Virus record (IMG/VR): IMGVR_UViG_3300035670_000733
Location: 1-35,552 of that record
DNA: 35,552 bases
Direction: 5' to 3' (one strand)
From: a virus
Part shown: piece by piece, positions 29,845-35,552 of the stretch
Layout: each line of letters opens with the position of its first letter
How positions within the stretch are numbered: position 1 is the stretch's first letter
The notes under the pieces: generated by a model
Told to the model about the DNA's origin: nothing
Database searches by the model: none
What the model saw: the letters and a program-made list of their open reading frames with translations, nothing else
Program-made: the position numbers and the translations under genes

Positions 29845-30126
29845 ATGACTAATGATTATTATGATTTTTCAATAGCAGGCCATTTTCTACCGGCCTTAAT
29901 CAATGATGACTATTCTGGCCTTGATAACCATGAAGTGATCCAGTTAGACCAGTGGATTGATCAATGGCAACACTTGCCAGAAGCTACATTCTACGTTCAG
30001 CCGACTGGCACTGATTTTAAAAATTGTGATGTTTGCAATGTTTACGCTGAAGTTTATGACGTTCGCTTGTATTTCCACAATGATAAGTTACCGGCTGGCT
30101 GGACACTTAACGCGTACGTTGACTAA
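29845..30126 (+). CDS. Small acidic protein (93 aa), DUF6926-like
   Basis: A 93-residue acidic protein with FSIAGHFLPALINDDYSGLDNHEVIQLDQWIDQW and DFKNCDVCNVYAEVYDVRLYFHN. The HFLPALINDDYSGLD part resembles small proteins that travel with ArdC-like genes on phages and plasmids. The leader is TAAGGGGTAAGC. An anti-defence companion role is a guess from neighbourhood. Confidence 0.6.
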   Translation: MTNDYYDFSIAGHFLPALINDDYSGLDNHEVIQLDQWIDQWQHLPEATFYVQPTGTDFKNCDVCNVYAEVYDVRLYFHNDKLPAGWTLNAYVD

Positions 30127-30135
30127 GGGGCTACC

Positions 30136-30390
30136 ATGAGCAAAATAGACCATGCGCGCATTTTGAATGCGTATCTTGCAAGACTGCAATTATCAGACAT
30201 TGACAACATCCAAGCGGCTAACAGGGCTTGGACTCAAGCCGCTGTGAATCAGGGAAACTCTGCGCAGTTGCAGTGCCAAGCGGCTTTTTATGCTGCAGTT
30301 GCCAATGCAGTAAACAATCTGATTCGCAGTGACATTGGCACCATTGAACAAGTTATCAGCGAGGAATTAGACCATGCATATCATTCTTGA
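30136..30390 (+). CDS. Small helical early protein (84 aa)
   Basis: An 84-residue protein, nearly all helix (HARILNAYLARLQLSDIDNIQAANRAWTQAAVNQGNSAQLQCQAAFYAAVANAVNNLI), after AAGGGGCTACC. No motif recognised. Its last codons overlap the start of the 27-residue membrane peptide. Confidence 0.58.
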   Translation: MSKIDHARILNAYLARLQLSDIDNIQAANRAWTQAAVNQGNSAQLQCQAAFYAAVANAVNNLIRSDIGTIEQVISEELDHAYHS

Positions 30391-30457
30391 GATTCTCGCC
30401 GGATTACTTGCCTTGTTTTTCTTTTGGGCTTTTCTTTTTGTTCTACTGTCATTCTAA
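30374..30457 (+). CDS. 27-residue single-span membrane peptide
   Basis: A frame of 27 codons beginning 17 bases before the previous stop, with GAGGAATTAG upstream. The product is one long hydrophobic helix (MHIILEILAGLLALFFFW and on, ending VLLSF). Size and composition resemble phage micro-membrane peptides that alter envelope function. Because nearly every residue is hydrophobic, chance is possible; the site and overlap argue for it. Confidence 0.5.
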   Translation: MHIILEILAGLLALFFFWAFLFVLLSF

Positions 30458-30467
30458 GGGGGCTACC

Positions 30468-30638
30468 ATGCAAAAGATTTTCTATCAGATTCGGGAGTAT
30501 AAAACCCCCGTTGCATATAGCACCCCGTTGGGCCAAAAGCTGCGCCCCCGTTGGCGCTGCATTAAACTGATCGCAAGGCTAACCCTTGCGGGTCATCGTG
30601 ACATTGTGATGGTACCCTTTTCAGTAAATTGTAAATAA
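30468..30638 (+). CDS. Small basic protein (56 aa)
   Basis: A 56-residue basic protein (MQKIFYQIREYKTPVAYSTPLGQKLRPRWRCIKLIARLTLAGH). The ATG at 30468 follows the shared AAGGGGGGCTACC leader; a longer reading upstream overlaps the membrane peptide. No family recognised. It is the last gene before the terminator at 30664. Confidence 0.58.
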   Translation: MQKIFYQIREYKTPVAYSTPLGQKLRPRWRCIKLIARLTLAGHRDIVMVPFSVNCK

Positions 30639-30663
30639 GCCCTTTGAAGACGTTTTCCCTCAG

Positions 30664-30688
30664 GCCGGTATCGCTACCGGCTTTTTTT
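30664..30688 (+). terminator. Rho-independent terminator of the first early operon
   Basis: GCCGGTA (30664-30670) and TACCGGC (30675-30681) pair around TCGC, followed by seven T (30682-30688). It closes the operon that starts at 28527 and isolates the origin region downstream. Confidence 0.9.
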
Positions 30689-30744
30689 CACCCTTTTAGC
30701 CTTCAATGCTATGCTTTCCCTGCCCCTTTTCAACGGAGTAAACC

Positions 30745-30948
30745 ATGCGATTAACCGGCGATAGAAATCAATGTCAAGGTTGCAAACAATACTTCAATTC
30801 CACTTTTGCTTTTGATAAGCATCGAACCGGCGAATTCGGCGTAAACCGCCGATGCCTTAGTAATGACGAAATGACAAGCAAAGGCATGGCGCAAAATACT
30901 TCCGGCTTTTGGATTAGCTCGCCAATGCCATTTCTAGGTCAACGGTAA
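30745..30948 (+). CDS. Small zinc-finger protein (67 aa)
   Basis: A 67-residue protein with CQGCKQYFNSTFAFDKHRTGEFG and NRRCLS: two CxxC cysteines, a His and a later Cys that would bind one zinc. A GFWISS segment is near the C-terminus. Similar proteins occur in many phages of Gram-negative hosts; no function is established. It lies between the terminator and the origin, so it could act at the origin. ACGGAG precedes the ATG. Confidence 0.7.
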   Translation: MRLTGDRNQCQGCKQYFNSTFAFDKHRTGEFGVNRRCLSNDEMTSKGMAQNTSGFWISSPMPFLGQR

Positions 30949-31164
30949 ACGAAAATTAGACGACTTCCCCAAAATCTCAATTCCGTTTTCATCCAATGCG
31001 GAAAACCGCCCAAAACCGCTTTGAACCCTTTTGCTGCCAGCCGCAGATGCAAAACCCATTCGTAGCTAGTTTGGCAACAAACGCAGGTTCATTCCTTTGA
31101 CATTTGAATCCTCAAAAAAAATCGGAAATGCCCCTACTGTGTTCGCGGGATCACGCTCCTATAG

Positions 31165-31455
31165 CTATACGTTTTCTATAGTTGAAGAAACCGTAGATCA
31201 TAGAAACCGTATAGTCTTAGTAAACGACTTTTCCTACATGTTTTGAGAGATAGATGTTTTAACAACTGACCCACGTAGATCAATATTCCAATAACCCCTA
31301 TAGCTATAGTTACCGTATAGCTATAGTAACCGTATATATATAGGAAACGTATAGCTATACGTTTACTTAGACTATAGTAAACGTATAGATATATTTATAT
31401 AGGTGTTCTACTTGCCAAAAAGAAAGTACGTTACTTATCCCCAGACTTATCCACA
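31165..31455. other. Putative replication origin: 17-bp iterons, AT-rich stretch, DnaA boxes
   Basis: Seven clear copies of a 17-bp element near CTATAGTAAMCGTATAG occur here. Two are at 31165-31181 (inverted) and 31198-31214. Five are end to end at 31304-31388, the fourth of them inverted. An AT-rich stretch (31389-31401) follows. Then come TTATCCCCA (31435-31443, one base off) and TTATCCACA (31447-31455, a perfect DnaA box). Iterons, AT-rich DNA and DnaA boxes are the standard parts of theta origins. No Rep gene is evident. Confidence 0.75.
31304..31388 (+). repeat. Five contiguous 17-bp repeats
   Basis: Units at 31304, 31321, 31338, 31355 (inverted) and 31372, each 17 bases with no gaps. 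Each has CTATA and TATAG ends as an inverted pair around a variable centre. No unique spacers separate them, so it is not a CRISPR. The spacing of 17 bp is not a whole number of helical turns. Confidence 0.85.
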
Positions 31456-31493
31456 GGGTCAAATGCCTTTCAATCTATCTCTCAAAATAGTTG

Positions 31494-31522
31494 TTGACTT
31501 TGTGTATTCTGTGAACTATTGT
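31494..31522 (+). promoter_or_regulatory. Promoter of the second early operon
   Basis: TTGACT (31494-31499, 5 of 6), a 17-base spacer and TATTGT (31517-31522, 4 of 6) lie 49 bases before the ATG at 31571. A short inverted repeat, TGTGC-TGAT-GCACA (31528-31541), covers the predicted start. It would drive genes from 31571 across the join toward 2872. Confidence 0.55.
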
Positions 31523-31570
31523 GTGCGTGTGCTGATGCACATTATCCGTTTCCTAATTAGGGAGGTTCAC

Positions 31571-31756
31571 ATGATTTACACCCTTCAGGATCATTTCGAT
31601 CCTCGTCAAGACACAGACCTAATCGACCGTATTCGCTTGCAAGAAGCTGCTGCACAAGCTGCTTTAGACCGTGCTAAAGAGTCCGTTCGTCACTTGTCTG
31701 CCTCTGTTCTTCGCTTGAAAGAGCGCCGTTTCCAATTGATAGAACTAGACGCCTAA
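31571..31756 (+). CDS. Coiled-coil early protein (61 aa)
   Basis: A 61-residue protein with a long helix (TDLIDRIRLQEAAAQAALDRAKESVRHLSASVLRLKERRFQLIEL), probably a coiled coil. GGGAGG precedes the ATG; a longer GTG reading from 31403 would cross the origin and is rejected. First gene after the origin, so an origin-linked role is possible. No family recognised. Confidence 0.62.
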   Translation: MIYTLQDHFDPRQDTDLIDRIRLQEAAAQAALDRAKESVRHLSASVLRLKERRFQLIELDA

Positions 31757-31786
31757 TCCGTACTTTATCCATTTAGGGGCTTATCC

Positions 31787-32074
31787 ATGACTTACACCAA
31801 AGAGCAATGGCGCTTTAATGACAACTCGCGCCATTGGAAAACACATCCCTTTTCTGTTACTTGCAGGAAAACTGGCGTATCTAGCGCAACCATCGCCAAC
31901 ATTCCAGCTAGAGCCACTATTTCACTAGAGGAACAAAAAGCCAACGCAAGACTCATTGCTGCTGCGCCTGAGCTTTTGGGGGCATTGATGATGTTAGACA
32001 AACGTGGAGGACTTGGGCCTCAAACCCATAAATACATACGCTCAATTATTGCGAAAGCCACGGGAGAACACTAA
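31787..32074 (+). CDS. Hypothetical protein (95 aa)
   Basis: A 95-residue protein. The C-terminal half has EEQKANARLIAAAPELLGALMML, a motif seen in many small phage proteins without assigned role, and an earlier part HWKTHPFSVTCRKTG. A GGGGCTTATCC leader precedes the ATG. One base overlaps the next start (TAATG). Confidence 0.62.
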   Translation: MTYTKEQWRFNDNSRHWKTHPFSVTCRKTGVSSATIANIPARATISLEEQKANARLIAAAPELLGALMMLDKRGGLGPQTHKYIRSIIAKATGEH

Positions 32075-32349
32075 TGACTTATCTAAAAGACATCAAACTG
32101 TGTGTTGATTGCTACTTCTATGGCAATGAACATGGTCAGAAAGACCGTTGCATCAATCCTGTTACCACTGAGTACAGCCTAGTTACTGGCAAGGAAGAAT
32201 ACCCATTTGCCTTCTCTCAACGCCAGTCCTACAGGGATGGTGACTGTGGGCCTAAAGCCATTTGGTTTGTCCTGCAAGCTGATAACCAGATCGCCAGAGA
32301 GAAAGCCAGACAAGAGTTCGAGGAGGCCATGCGTGATAGCCCCTTCTGA
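32074..32349 (+). CDS. Small zinc-ribbon-like protein (91 aa)
   Basis: A 91-residue protein: CVDCYFYG, KDRCINP and YRDGDCGPKAIWF give four cysteines in zinc-ribbon-like spacing, followed by a charged helix (NQIAREKARQEFEEAM). Known only as conserved small phage proteins. Coupled to both neighbours; the next gene starts inside its end. Confidence 0.65.
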   Translation: MTYLKDIKLCVDCYFYGNEHGQKDRCINPVTTEYSLVTGKEEYPFAFSQRQSYRDGDCGPKAIWFVLQADNQIAREKARQEFEEAMRDSPF

Positions 32350-32554
32350 ACGCGACATGATCGCCAAAGTCTTTAAACAAGGCGTAGAGGCTATTCATCG
32401 GTGGTGGGCTAGGTCAGTGTTTACCATCATCCTAGCCATCATTAGCTACTACATTGGCGCTGTTCAAACTGAAAGCCGTATAGCCTCTGATTGCAGGTTT
32501 GCTGCGGCCTTCAGAGTGGACATTCAGGCCTTCACTTGCCAGAGGAAACTATGA
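32333..32554 (+). CDS. Single-span membrane protein, GTG start (73 aa)
   Basis: A 73-residue protein. The GTG at 32333 has GAGGAGG at 32320-32326; an ATG at 32357 has none. One membrane span (VFTIILAIISYYIGAV) follows a basic, tryptophan-rich start (HRWWARS). The C-terminal half has two cysteines. Function unknown. The end overlaps the next gene by ATGA. Confidence 0.62.
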   Translation: MIAPSERDMIAKVFKQGVEAIHRWWARSVFTIILAIISYYIGAVQTESRIASDCRFAAAFRVDIQAFTCQRKL

Positions 32555-32754
32555 CCAGAGATGACATCGTTAAATGGGCAGCGGAAGCTGGAATTATGCC
32601 GCCAGATTGGGGCGCGACTGAGAACCAATGGCGCAGCCTCCATGCGTTTGCTGACCTAGCTGCGGCTTATGAGCGCGAGGAATGCGCCAAAGTGTGTGTT
32701 GCGCGTAATGCTGCGTACTGTGCCTTTGCTATTCGTGAGAGGGGTGCGCCTTGA
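32551..32754 (+). CDS. Early protein of a tandem paralogue pair (67 aa)
   Basis: A 67-residue protein, MTRDDIVKWAAEAGI at the start and LHAFADLAAAYEREECAKVC in the middle. The same blocks recur in the next gene. The ATG follows AGAGGAAACT and overlaps the previous stop (ATGA). Family known only as small conserved phage proteins; no function. Confidence 0.68.
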   Translation: MTRDDIVKWAAEAGIMPPDWGATENQWRSLHAFADLAAAYEREECAKVCVARNAAYCAFAIRERGAP

Positions 32755-32981
32755 ACAGAGATGACATTATCCGCATGGCGCGAGAGGCTGGGCTGGAGCA
32801 AACAGTAAGTATTGCACCTGATGGTAGTTCAAGGATTGTGTCTTGCCCACCAATTGAACCGCTTGAACGCTTTGCCAACCTAGTCGCAGCAGCGGAGCGC
32901 GAGGCGTGTGCTGTCATTGCGTTCAATGCAAAGACTTATCTGGAAGCAGCCGCAGCTATCCGCGCAAGGAGAGAACAATGA
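32751..32981 (+). CDS. Second copy of the tandem paralogue pair (76 aa), TTG start
   Basis: A 76-residue protein starting at a TTG that overlaps the previous stop (TTGA) after GAGGGG. Opening MNRDDIIRMAREAGLE and block LERFANLVAAAEREACAVI match the previous gene, so the two are products of duplication. Extra middle residues (SIAPDGSSRIVSCPPIEP) set it apart. Confidence 0.68.
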   Translation: MNRDDIIRMAREAGLEQTVSIAPDGSSRIVSCPPIEPLERFANLVAAAEREACAVIAFNAKTYLEAAAAIRARREQ

Positions 32982-33196
32982 CTGACAACGTAATTCCATT
33001 CGGCGGCATTACTCGGCTGGACATTGACCCTGACGTAGTTCTGAAGGCCGCTATCGGCAAGCTAGAGCGTGTTGTCATTGCTGGCATGGATAGAGACGGG
33101 AACGAATACTTCGCTGCTTCTGTGGCAGACGGGGCCGATGCACTGTGGTACTTGAAGCGGTGCGAGAAGACGCTACTGGAGTTGGGAGATGGATAA
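32978..33196 (+). CDS. Hypothetical protein (72 aa)
   Basis: A 72-residue protein from the ATG at 32978, which follows AAGGAGAGAACA. A beta start (LERVVIAGMDRDGNEYFAASVADGADALWYLKRCEKTLL) resembles small phage proteins with a VxGxDxDGxxYFxxS pattern. Role unknown. It overlaps the previous gene by four bases and the next by eight. Confidence 0.65.
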   Translation: MTDNVIPFGGITRLDIDPDVVLKAAIGKLERVVIAGMDRDGNEYFAASVADGADALWYLKRCEKTLLELGDG

Positions 33197-33398
33197 CCAA
33201 TTCTTGATGGACATGGTTTATGTAGGCTGCGGCATTGTCGCTGGGCTGATTATCCGCAAGCTTGTCGTGACGTACTGTAAACGTCCGTGGGTGGGGCTGA
33301 CAGAGGACGAGGCACTTGCGCTTGGCAAGCAGTATTACCACAGTCCTGTTTCGCTTATGTACGCTGTCGAAGCCAAGCTAAAGGAGAAAAACGCTTGA
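33189..33398 (+). CDS. Single-span membrane protein (69 aa)
   Basis: A 69-residue protein with one membrane span (MDMVYVGCGIVAGLIIRKLVV) and a cytosolic tail with GLTEDEALALGKQYYH. GLTEDE-type motifs recur in small phage proteins. The ATG has GGGAG upstream inside the previous gene. No function known. Confidence 0.62.
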   Translation: MDNQFLMDMVYVGCGIVAGLIIRKLVVTYCKRPWVGLTEDEALALGKQYYHSPVSLMYAVEAKLKEKNA

Positions 33399-33511
33399 CT
33401 ACTTTCCAACTAATAACTTTTATCGGTGCTGCATTAGTGGGTGCTGGTGGACTGATAGCAATTGTCGGCCTGATGCTATCTGTCTTATTGTGGGATCAGG
33501 ACGAAAACTAA
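33395..33511 (+). CDS. 38-residue membrane peptide, TTG start
   Basis: A 38-residue protein from a TTG overlapping the previous stop (TTGA) with AAAGGAG upstream. It is a single hydrophobic span (FIGAALVGAGGLIAIVGLMLSVLLW) with a short acidic end. One of four very small membrane proteins in the early arm. No function can be assigned. Confidence 0.55.
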   Translation: MTTFQLITFIGAALVGAGGLIAIVGLMLSVLLWDQDEN

Positions 33512-33523
33512 CTGGGGCTAAAC

Positions 33524-34417
33524 ATGAGTGACTTTTCACCCGAAGTGCGTAATAACGCACTATGGTCTAACGATGCACGCCGTTTCGTTGAAGGCAGAAG
33601 CGGTGAGGTTTACGCTGAGAAGATCGGCGTTAAACCGTTAGATGACTTATCCGCTGTCGAAGCTGTGCAAATGGGTTTGGTAATGCAGGAACCCATCATG
33701 CGCGAGTTTGCACGCAGACAACGCATCAATTTCAAAGATGCTGACTACGCTCTCTATCATCCGCAACATAGCTTTCTTGCCAGCCACTTTGATTACATTT
33801 CAGAAGATGGGCAGACACTCTATGAGGTCAAGAATCTAGGTATCCACCAGCGTAAGAAGTATGGCGACGATGGCACAACTGACGTTGACACAGGCTACCG
33901 TGTTCAATGCTTGCATGAATCCTTAGTCCACCGTATCCCTAACGTGGTCTTAGTGGTCTGCTTTGGCGGTCAGGAAATCTGCCACTACCCGCAGCACTTT
34001 TCAGAAGAGCAATGGGATTTACACGCCAGAGAGATGGCACAGTTTTGGGGCAGGATTAAGGCTAGGAACTTTGATCCTGTAACGATGGGTGACGCTGCCA
34101 AGATTGTGTACAAGCAAGACAATGGCAACAGCCTGTTAGCCAATCAGGAACTAGAGCAAATCTGCGAGATGCTGAAGATTGTCAAAGAACAGCGCAAGGC
34201 ACTGGAAGCGCAAGAAGATGCCCTAGCTGCCAAAGTGCAAGGCTACATGATGGATGCCAGTCAACTAGCTACCTATGACGGGCGAATCCTAGCCACTTGG
34301 AAGGCCAGCAAGCCTACCAAATCCTTTTCCAAAGACTTGTTCAGGAACGCCATGCCAGAGATGTATGACAAGTTTGTGGTTGAACAACCGGGTTCCCGCC
34401 GATTCCTTTTGAAATAG
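33524..34417 (+). CDS. YqaJ-type recombination exonuclease
   Basis: A 297-residue protein with lambda-exonuclease-fold motifs: GLVMQEP with E56, HFDYI with D90, EVKN with E101 and K103, and the helix YRVQCLHE with Q128. YqaJ enzymes degrade one strand of double-stranded ends and load an annealing protein, which is encoded two genes downstream. The C-terminal third is a coiled coil (LEQICEMLKIVKEQRKALEAQEDALAAKV) and RFLLK end, as in family members. It likely generates 3' overhangs for replication and packaging. Confidence 0.82.
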   Translation: MSDFSPEVRNNALWSNDARRFVEGRSGEVYAEKIGVKPLDDLSAVEAVQMGLVMQEPIMREFARRQRINFKDADYALYHPQHSFLASHFDYISEDGQTLYEVKNLGIHQRKKYGDDGTTDVDTGYRVQCLHESLVHRIPNVVLVVCFGGQEICHYPQHFSEEQWDLHAREMAQFWGRIKARNFDPVTMGDAAKIVYKQDNGNSLLANQELEQICEMLKIVKEQRKALEAQEDALAAKVQGYMMDASQLATYDGRILATWKASKPTKSFSKDLFRNAMPEMYDKFVVEQPGSRRFLLK

Positions 34418-34426
34418 GAGATAAAA

Positions 34427-34636
34427 ATGAATAACGAACCAGCGTTTCCACAAGAAAGAATGTTGCCGGATGGCAGTCATCAAGAGTGCGAAGGGTTGTC
34501 AGTGCGCGATTACTTTGCGGCTAAAGCAATGCAAGGTTTATTAGCTTCAGACACATTCGCACCCGTTTCTGAGTTTGTCAGAAGGGCATACGAGATAGCA
34601 GATGCCATGATGGAAGAAAGGATTAACCATGAGTAA
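34427..34636 (+). CDS. Small conserved phage protein (69 aa)
   Basis: A 69-residue protein: GLSVRDYFAAKAMQGLLASDTF and AYEIADAMMEERI. The GLSxRDYFAAKAMQGLLA block is common in small phage proteins without a role. It lies between exonuclease and annealing protein and shares eight bases with the latter. AGGAG precedes the ATG. Confidence 0.65.
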   Translation: MNNEPAFPQERMLPDGSHQECEGLSVRDYFAAKAMQGLLASDTFAPVSEFVRRAYEIADAMMEERINHE

Positions 34637-35474
34637 CGTAGTCAACATGGCAGGGGAGTCGGCAGTTGTCGCACTTGATCCTGCTATCCAATCATCCATT
34701 GTGTTGCGTGGTGACTTATCAGGATTGAACGAACAGCAGAAGCAGGACTACTACCTGTACCGCTGCCGCCAAGTCGGTCTTGATCCAGCCGCTAAACCCT
34801 TTGACTTGCTAACACTCAATGGAAAACAAATCCTTTACGCGAACGCAGGAGCTACTCAACAGCTATGTGCGCTCCACAAGCTATCCACTCAGATTACGCA
34901 TCGGGAACGTGTGGATGGAATTTACATTGTCTCCGTCCGATGCACGGGCGCTGACGGAAGAGTTTCAGAAAATCAAGGCGCAGTGGATGTTTCAACCCTT
35001 GTCGGCGAAAGACTGGCTAATGCCATCCTTAAAGCGACTACGAAAGCAATACGGCGGTCGGTTCTTGCGCATTGTGGACTCGGAATGCTTGATGAAACTG
35101 AAGTTGAAACCATCCCAGAAGCGCGTACAGCTCCGATAGTGGCACCACAACCAGTGACACCTATCGAAGTACCTGCACCACCACCAAAGTTGACAATAGG
35201 TGTTGCTTTCATGGTGCCGGGTAAGACTGAACCCTATGCCTACCATGCCAACGATGATGAGTTTGTCAACGGCTACTTGGAAATGGTCACAAGCATCATG
35301 GCAAGCGCTAAGCTGAACGCTGCCGAGAAGCTGTCAAAGATTACAGCATTAGAAAGTGCCAATGACTTTGTGCTTGGCATGATTGAAGCTGATAAGCCAG
35401 TGTTGTTCGAGGTATGGACAAGAGGCGTTAAAGAGGCAAAGGAGGCTTGCGATCAGCAGATAAAAAAGGGTTGA
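34629..35474 (+). CDS. Probable single-strand annealing recombinase (281 aa)
   Basis: A 281-residue protein. Residues about 30-160 carry LNEQQKQDYYLYRCRQVGLDPAAKPFDLLTLNGKQILYANAGATQQLCALHKLS and ANAILKATTKAIRRSVLAHCGLGMLDETEVE, an order found in phage recombination proteins near YqaJ-type exonucleases. A proline-rich linker (about 165-195) and a helical tail follow. It would anneal complementary ssDNA made by the exonuclease. The annealing role is inferred from neighbours and resemblance. The gene ends at the contig join (positions 1-58 repeat its end). Confidence 0.62.
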   Translation: MSNVVNMAGESAVVALDPAIQSSIVLRGDLSGLNEQQKQDYYLYRCRQVGLDPAAKPFDLLTLNGKQILYANAGATQQLCALHKLSTQITHRERVDGIYIVSVRCTGADGRVSENQGAVDVSTLVGERLANAILKATTKAIRRSVLAHCGLGMLDETEVETIPEARTAPIVAPQPVTPIEVPAPPPKLTIGVAFMVPGKTEPYAYHANDDEFVNGYLEMVTSIMASAKLNAAEKLSKITALESANDFVLGMIEADKPVLFEVWTRGVKEAKEACDQQIKKG

Positions 35475-35552
35475 AGCCAGCCAGCGGCAAGGGGCAATCA
35501 GCCATGATCCTAGATCATTTGCAGCAAGGTGATGGCATTACAGCCCTTGATA
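35417..35552. repeat. Right copy of the terminal redundancy (contig join)
   Basis: Same sequence as 1-136 apart from two synonymous differences (35420 and 35426). The copy holds the end of the annealing-protein gene and the first 49 bases of the HTH gene. Confidence 0.93.
35504..35552 (+). CDS. Duplicate 5' end of the HTH gene (partial)
   Basis: The ATG at 35504 is the same as that at 88 after circle closure. It is cut off by the end of the window, not by a mutation; the full gene is at 88-294. Confidence 0.9.
   Translation, partial: MILDHLQQGDGITALD

Noticed and set aside
31165-31388. Repeat array read as a CRISPR
   Set aside because: Units are 17 bp, contiguous and one is inverted; there are no unique spacers or cas genes.
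31403-31756. A 117-residue frame from a GTG through the DnaA boxes
   Set aside because: The first 56 codons cross the origin and lack a ribosome site; the ATG at 31571 has GGGAGG, so only the short form was kept.
1-35552. Temperate lifestyle with integration
   Set aside because: No integrase, excisionase, attachment core or CI-like repressor was recognised; the small HTH proteins alone do not show lysogeny.

Overview
The window reads as one complete, circularly closed genome of a tailed double-stranded DNA phage. The last 136 bases (35417-35552) repeat the first 136, and the annealing-protein gene runs through the join, so the unit genome is about 35,416 bp. Terminase, portal, scaffold, HK97-type capsid, a short adaptor, a tail hub and fibres are present. 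There is no tape measure, sheath or tail tube, which points to a short-tailed (podovirus-like) particle. Shine-Dalgarno sites and the holin/peptidase pair fit a Gram-negative host. A betaproteobacterial freshwater host is only an impression.

The genome has two divergent arms. From about 28.1-28.6 kb a control region fires rightward into small accessory genes: an ArdC-like antirestriction protein, tiny zinc-finger and membrane proteins, and a likely replication origin at 31.16-31.46 kb. That origin has 17-bp iterons, five of them end to end, followed by a perfect and a near-perfect DnaA box. Next come two tandem paralogues and a recombination block: YqaJ-type exonuclease, annealing protein, HTH protein, SSB-like protein, and a PD-(D/E)XK resolvase-like nuclease. 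The arm crosses the contig join and ends with two HNH nucleases, a secreted eight-cysteine peptide and a glycosyltransferase-like gene at 2.87 kb.

The leftward arm (28.08 kb down to 2.93 kb) is the packaging, virion and lysis program. Its order is small regulators, a DUF5672-like glycosyltransferase, large terminase, HTH protein, portal, an internal terminator/promoter, scaffold, capsid, small beta-rich proteins, adaptor, hub, and fibres. After a likely internal promoter come four large internal-virion-type proteins, then small basic proteins, holin, M15 peptidase, a DUF6321-like protein, a methyltransferase and a strong terminator facing the end of the other arm.

No DNA polymerase, helicase, primase, RNA polymerase, integrase, partition gene or recognisable Rep protein was found. 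Replication is therefore probably run by host enzymes loaded at the DnaA-box origin, with phage recombination functions making the packaging substrate. Least explained are the iteron array without an obvious initiator, the eight-cysteine secreted peptide, the dyads in the divergent control region, and several families of repeated small proteins.
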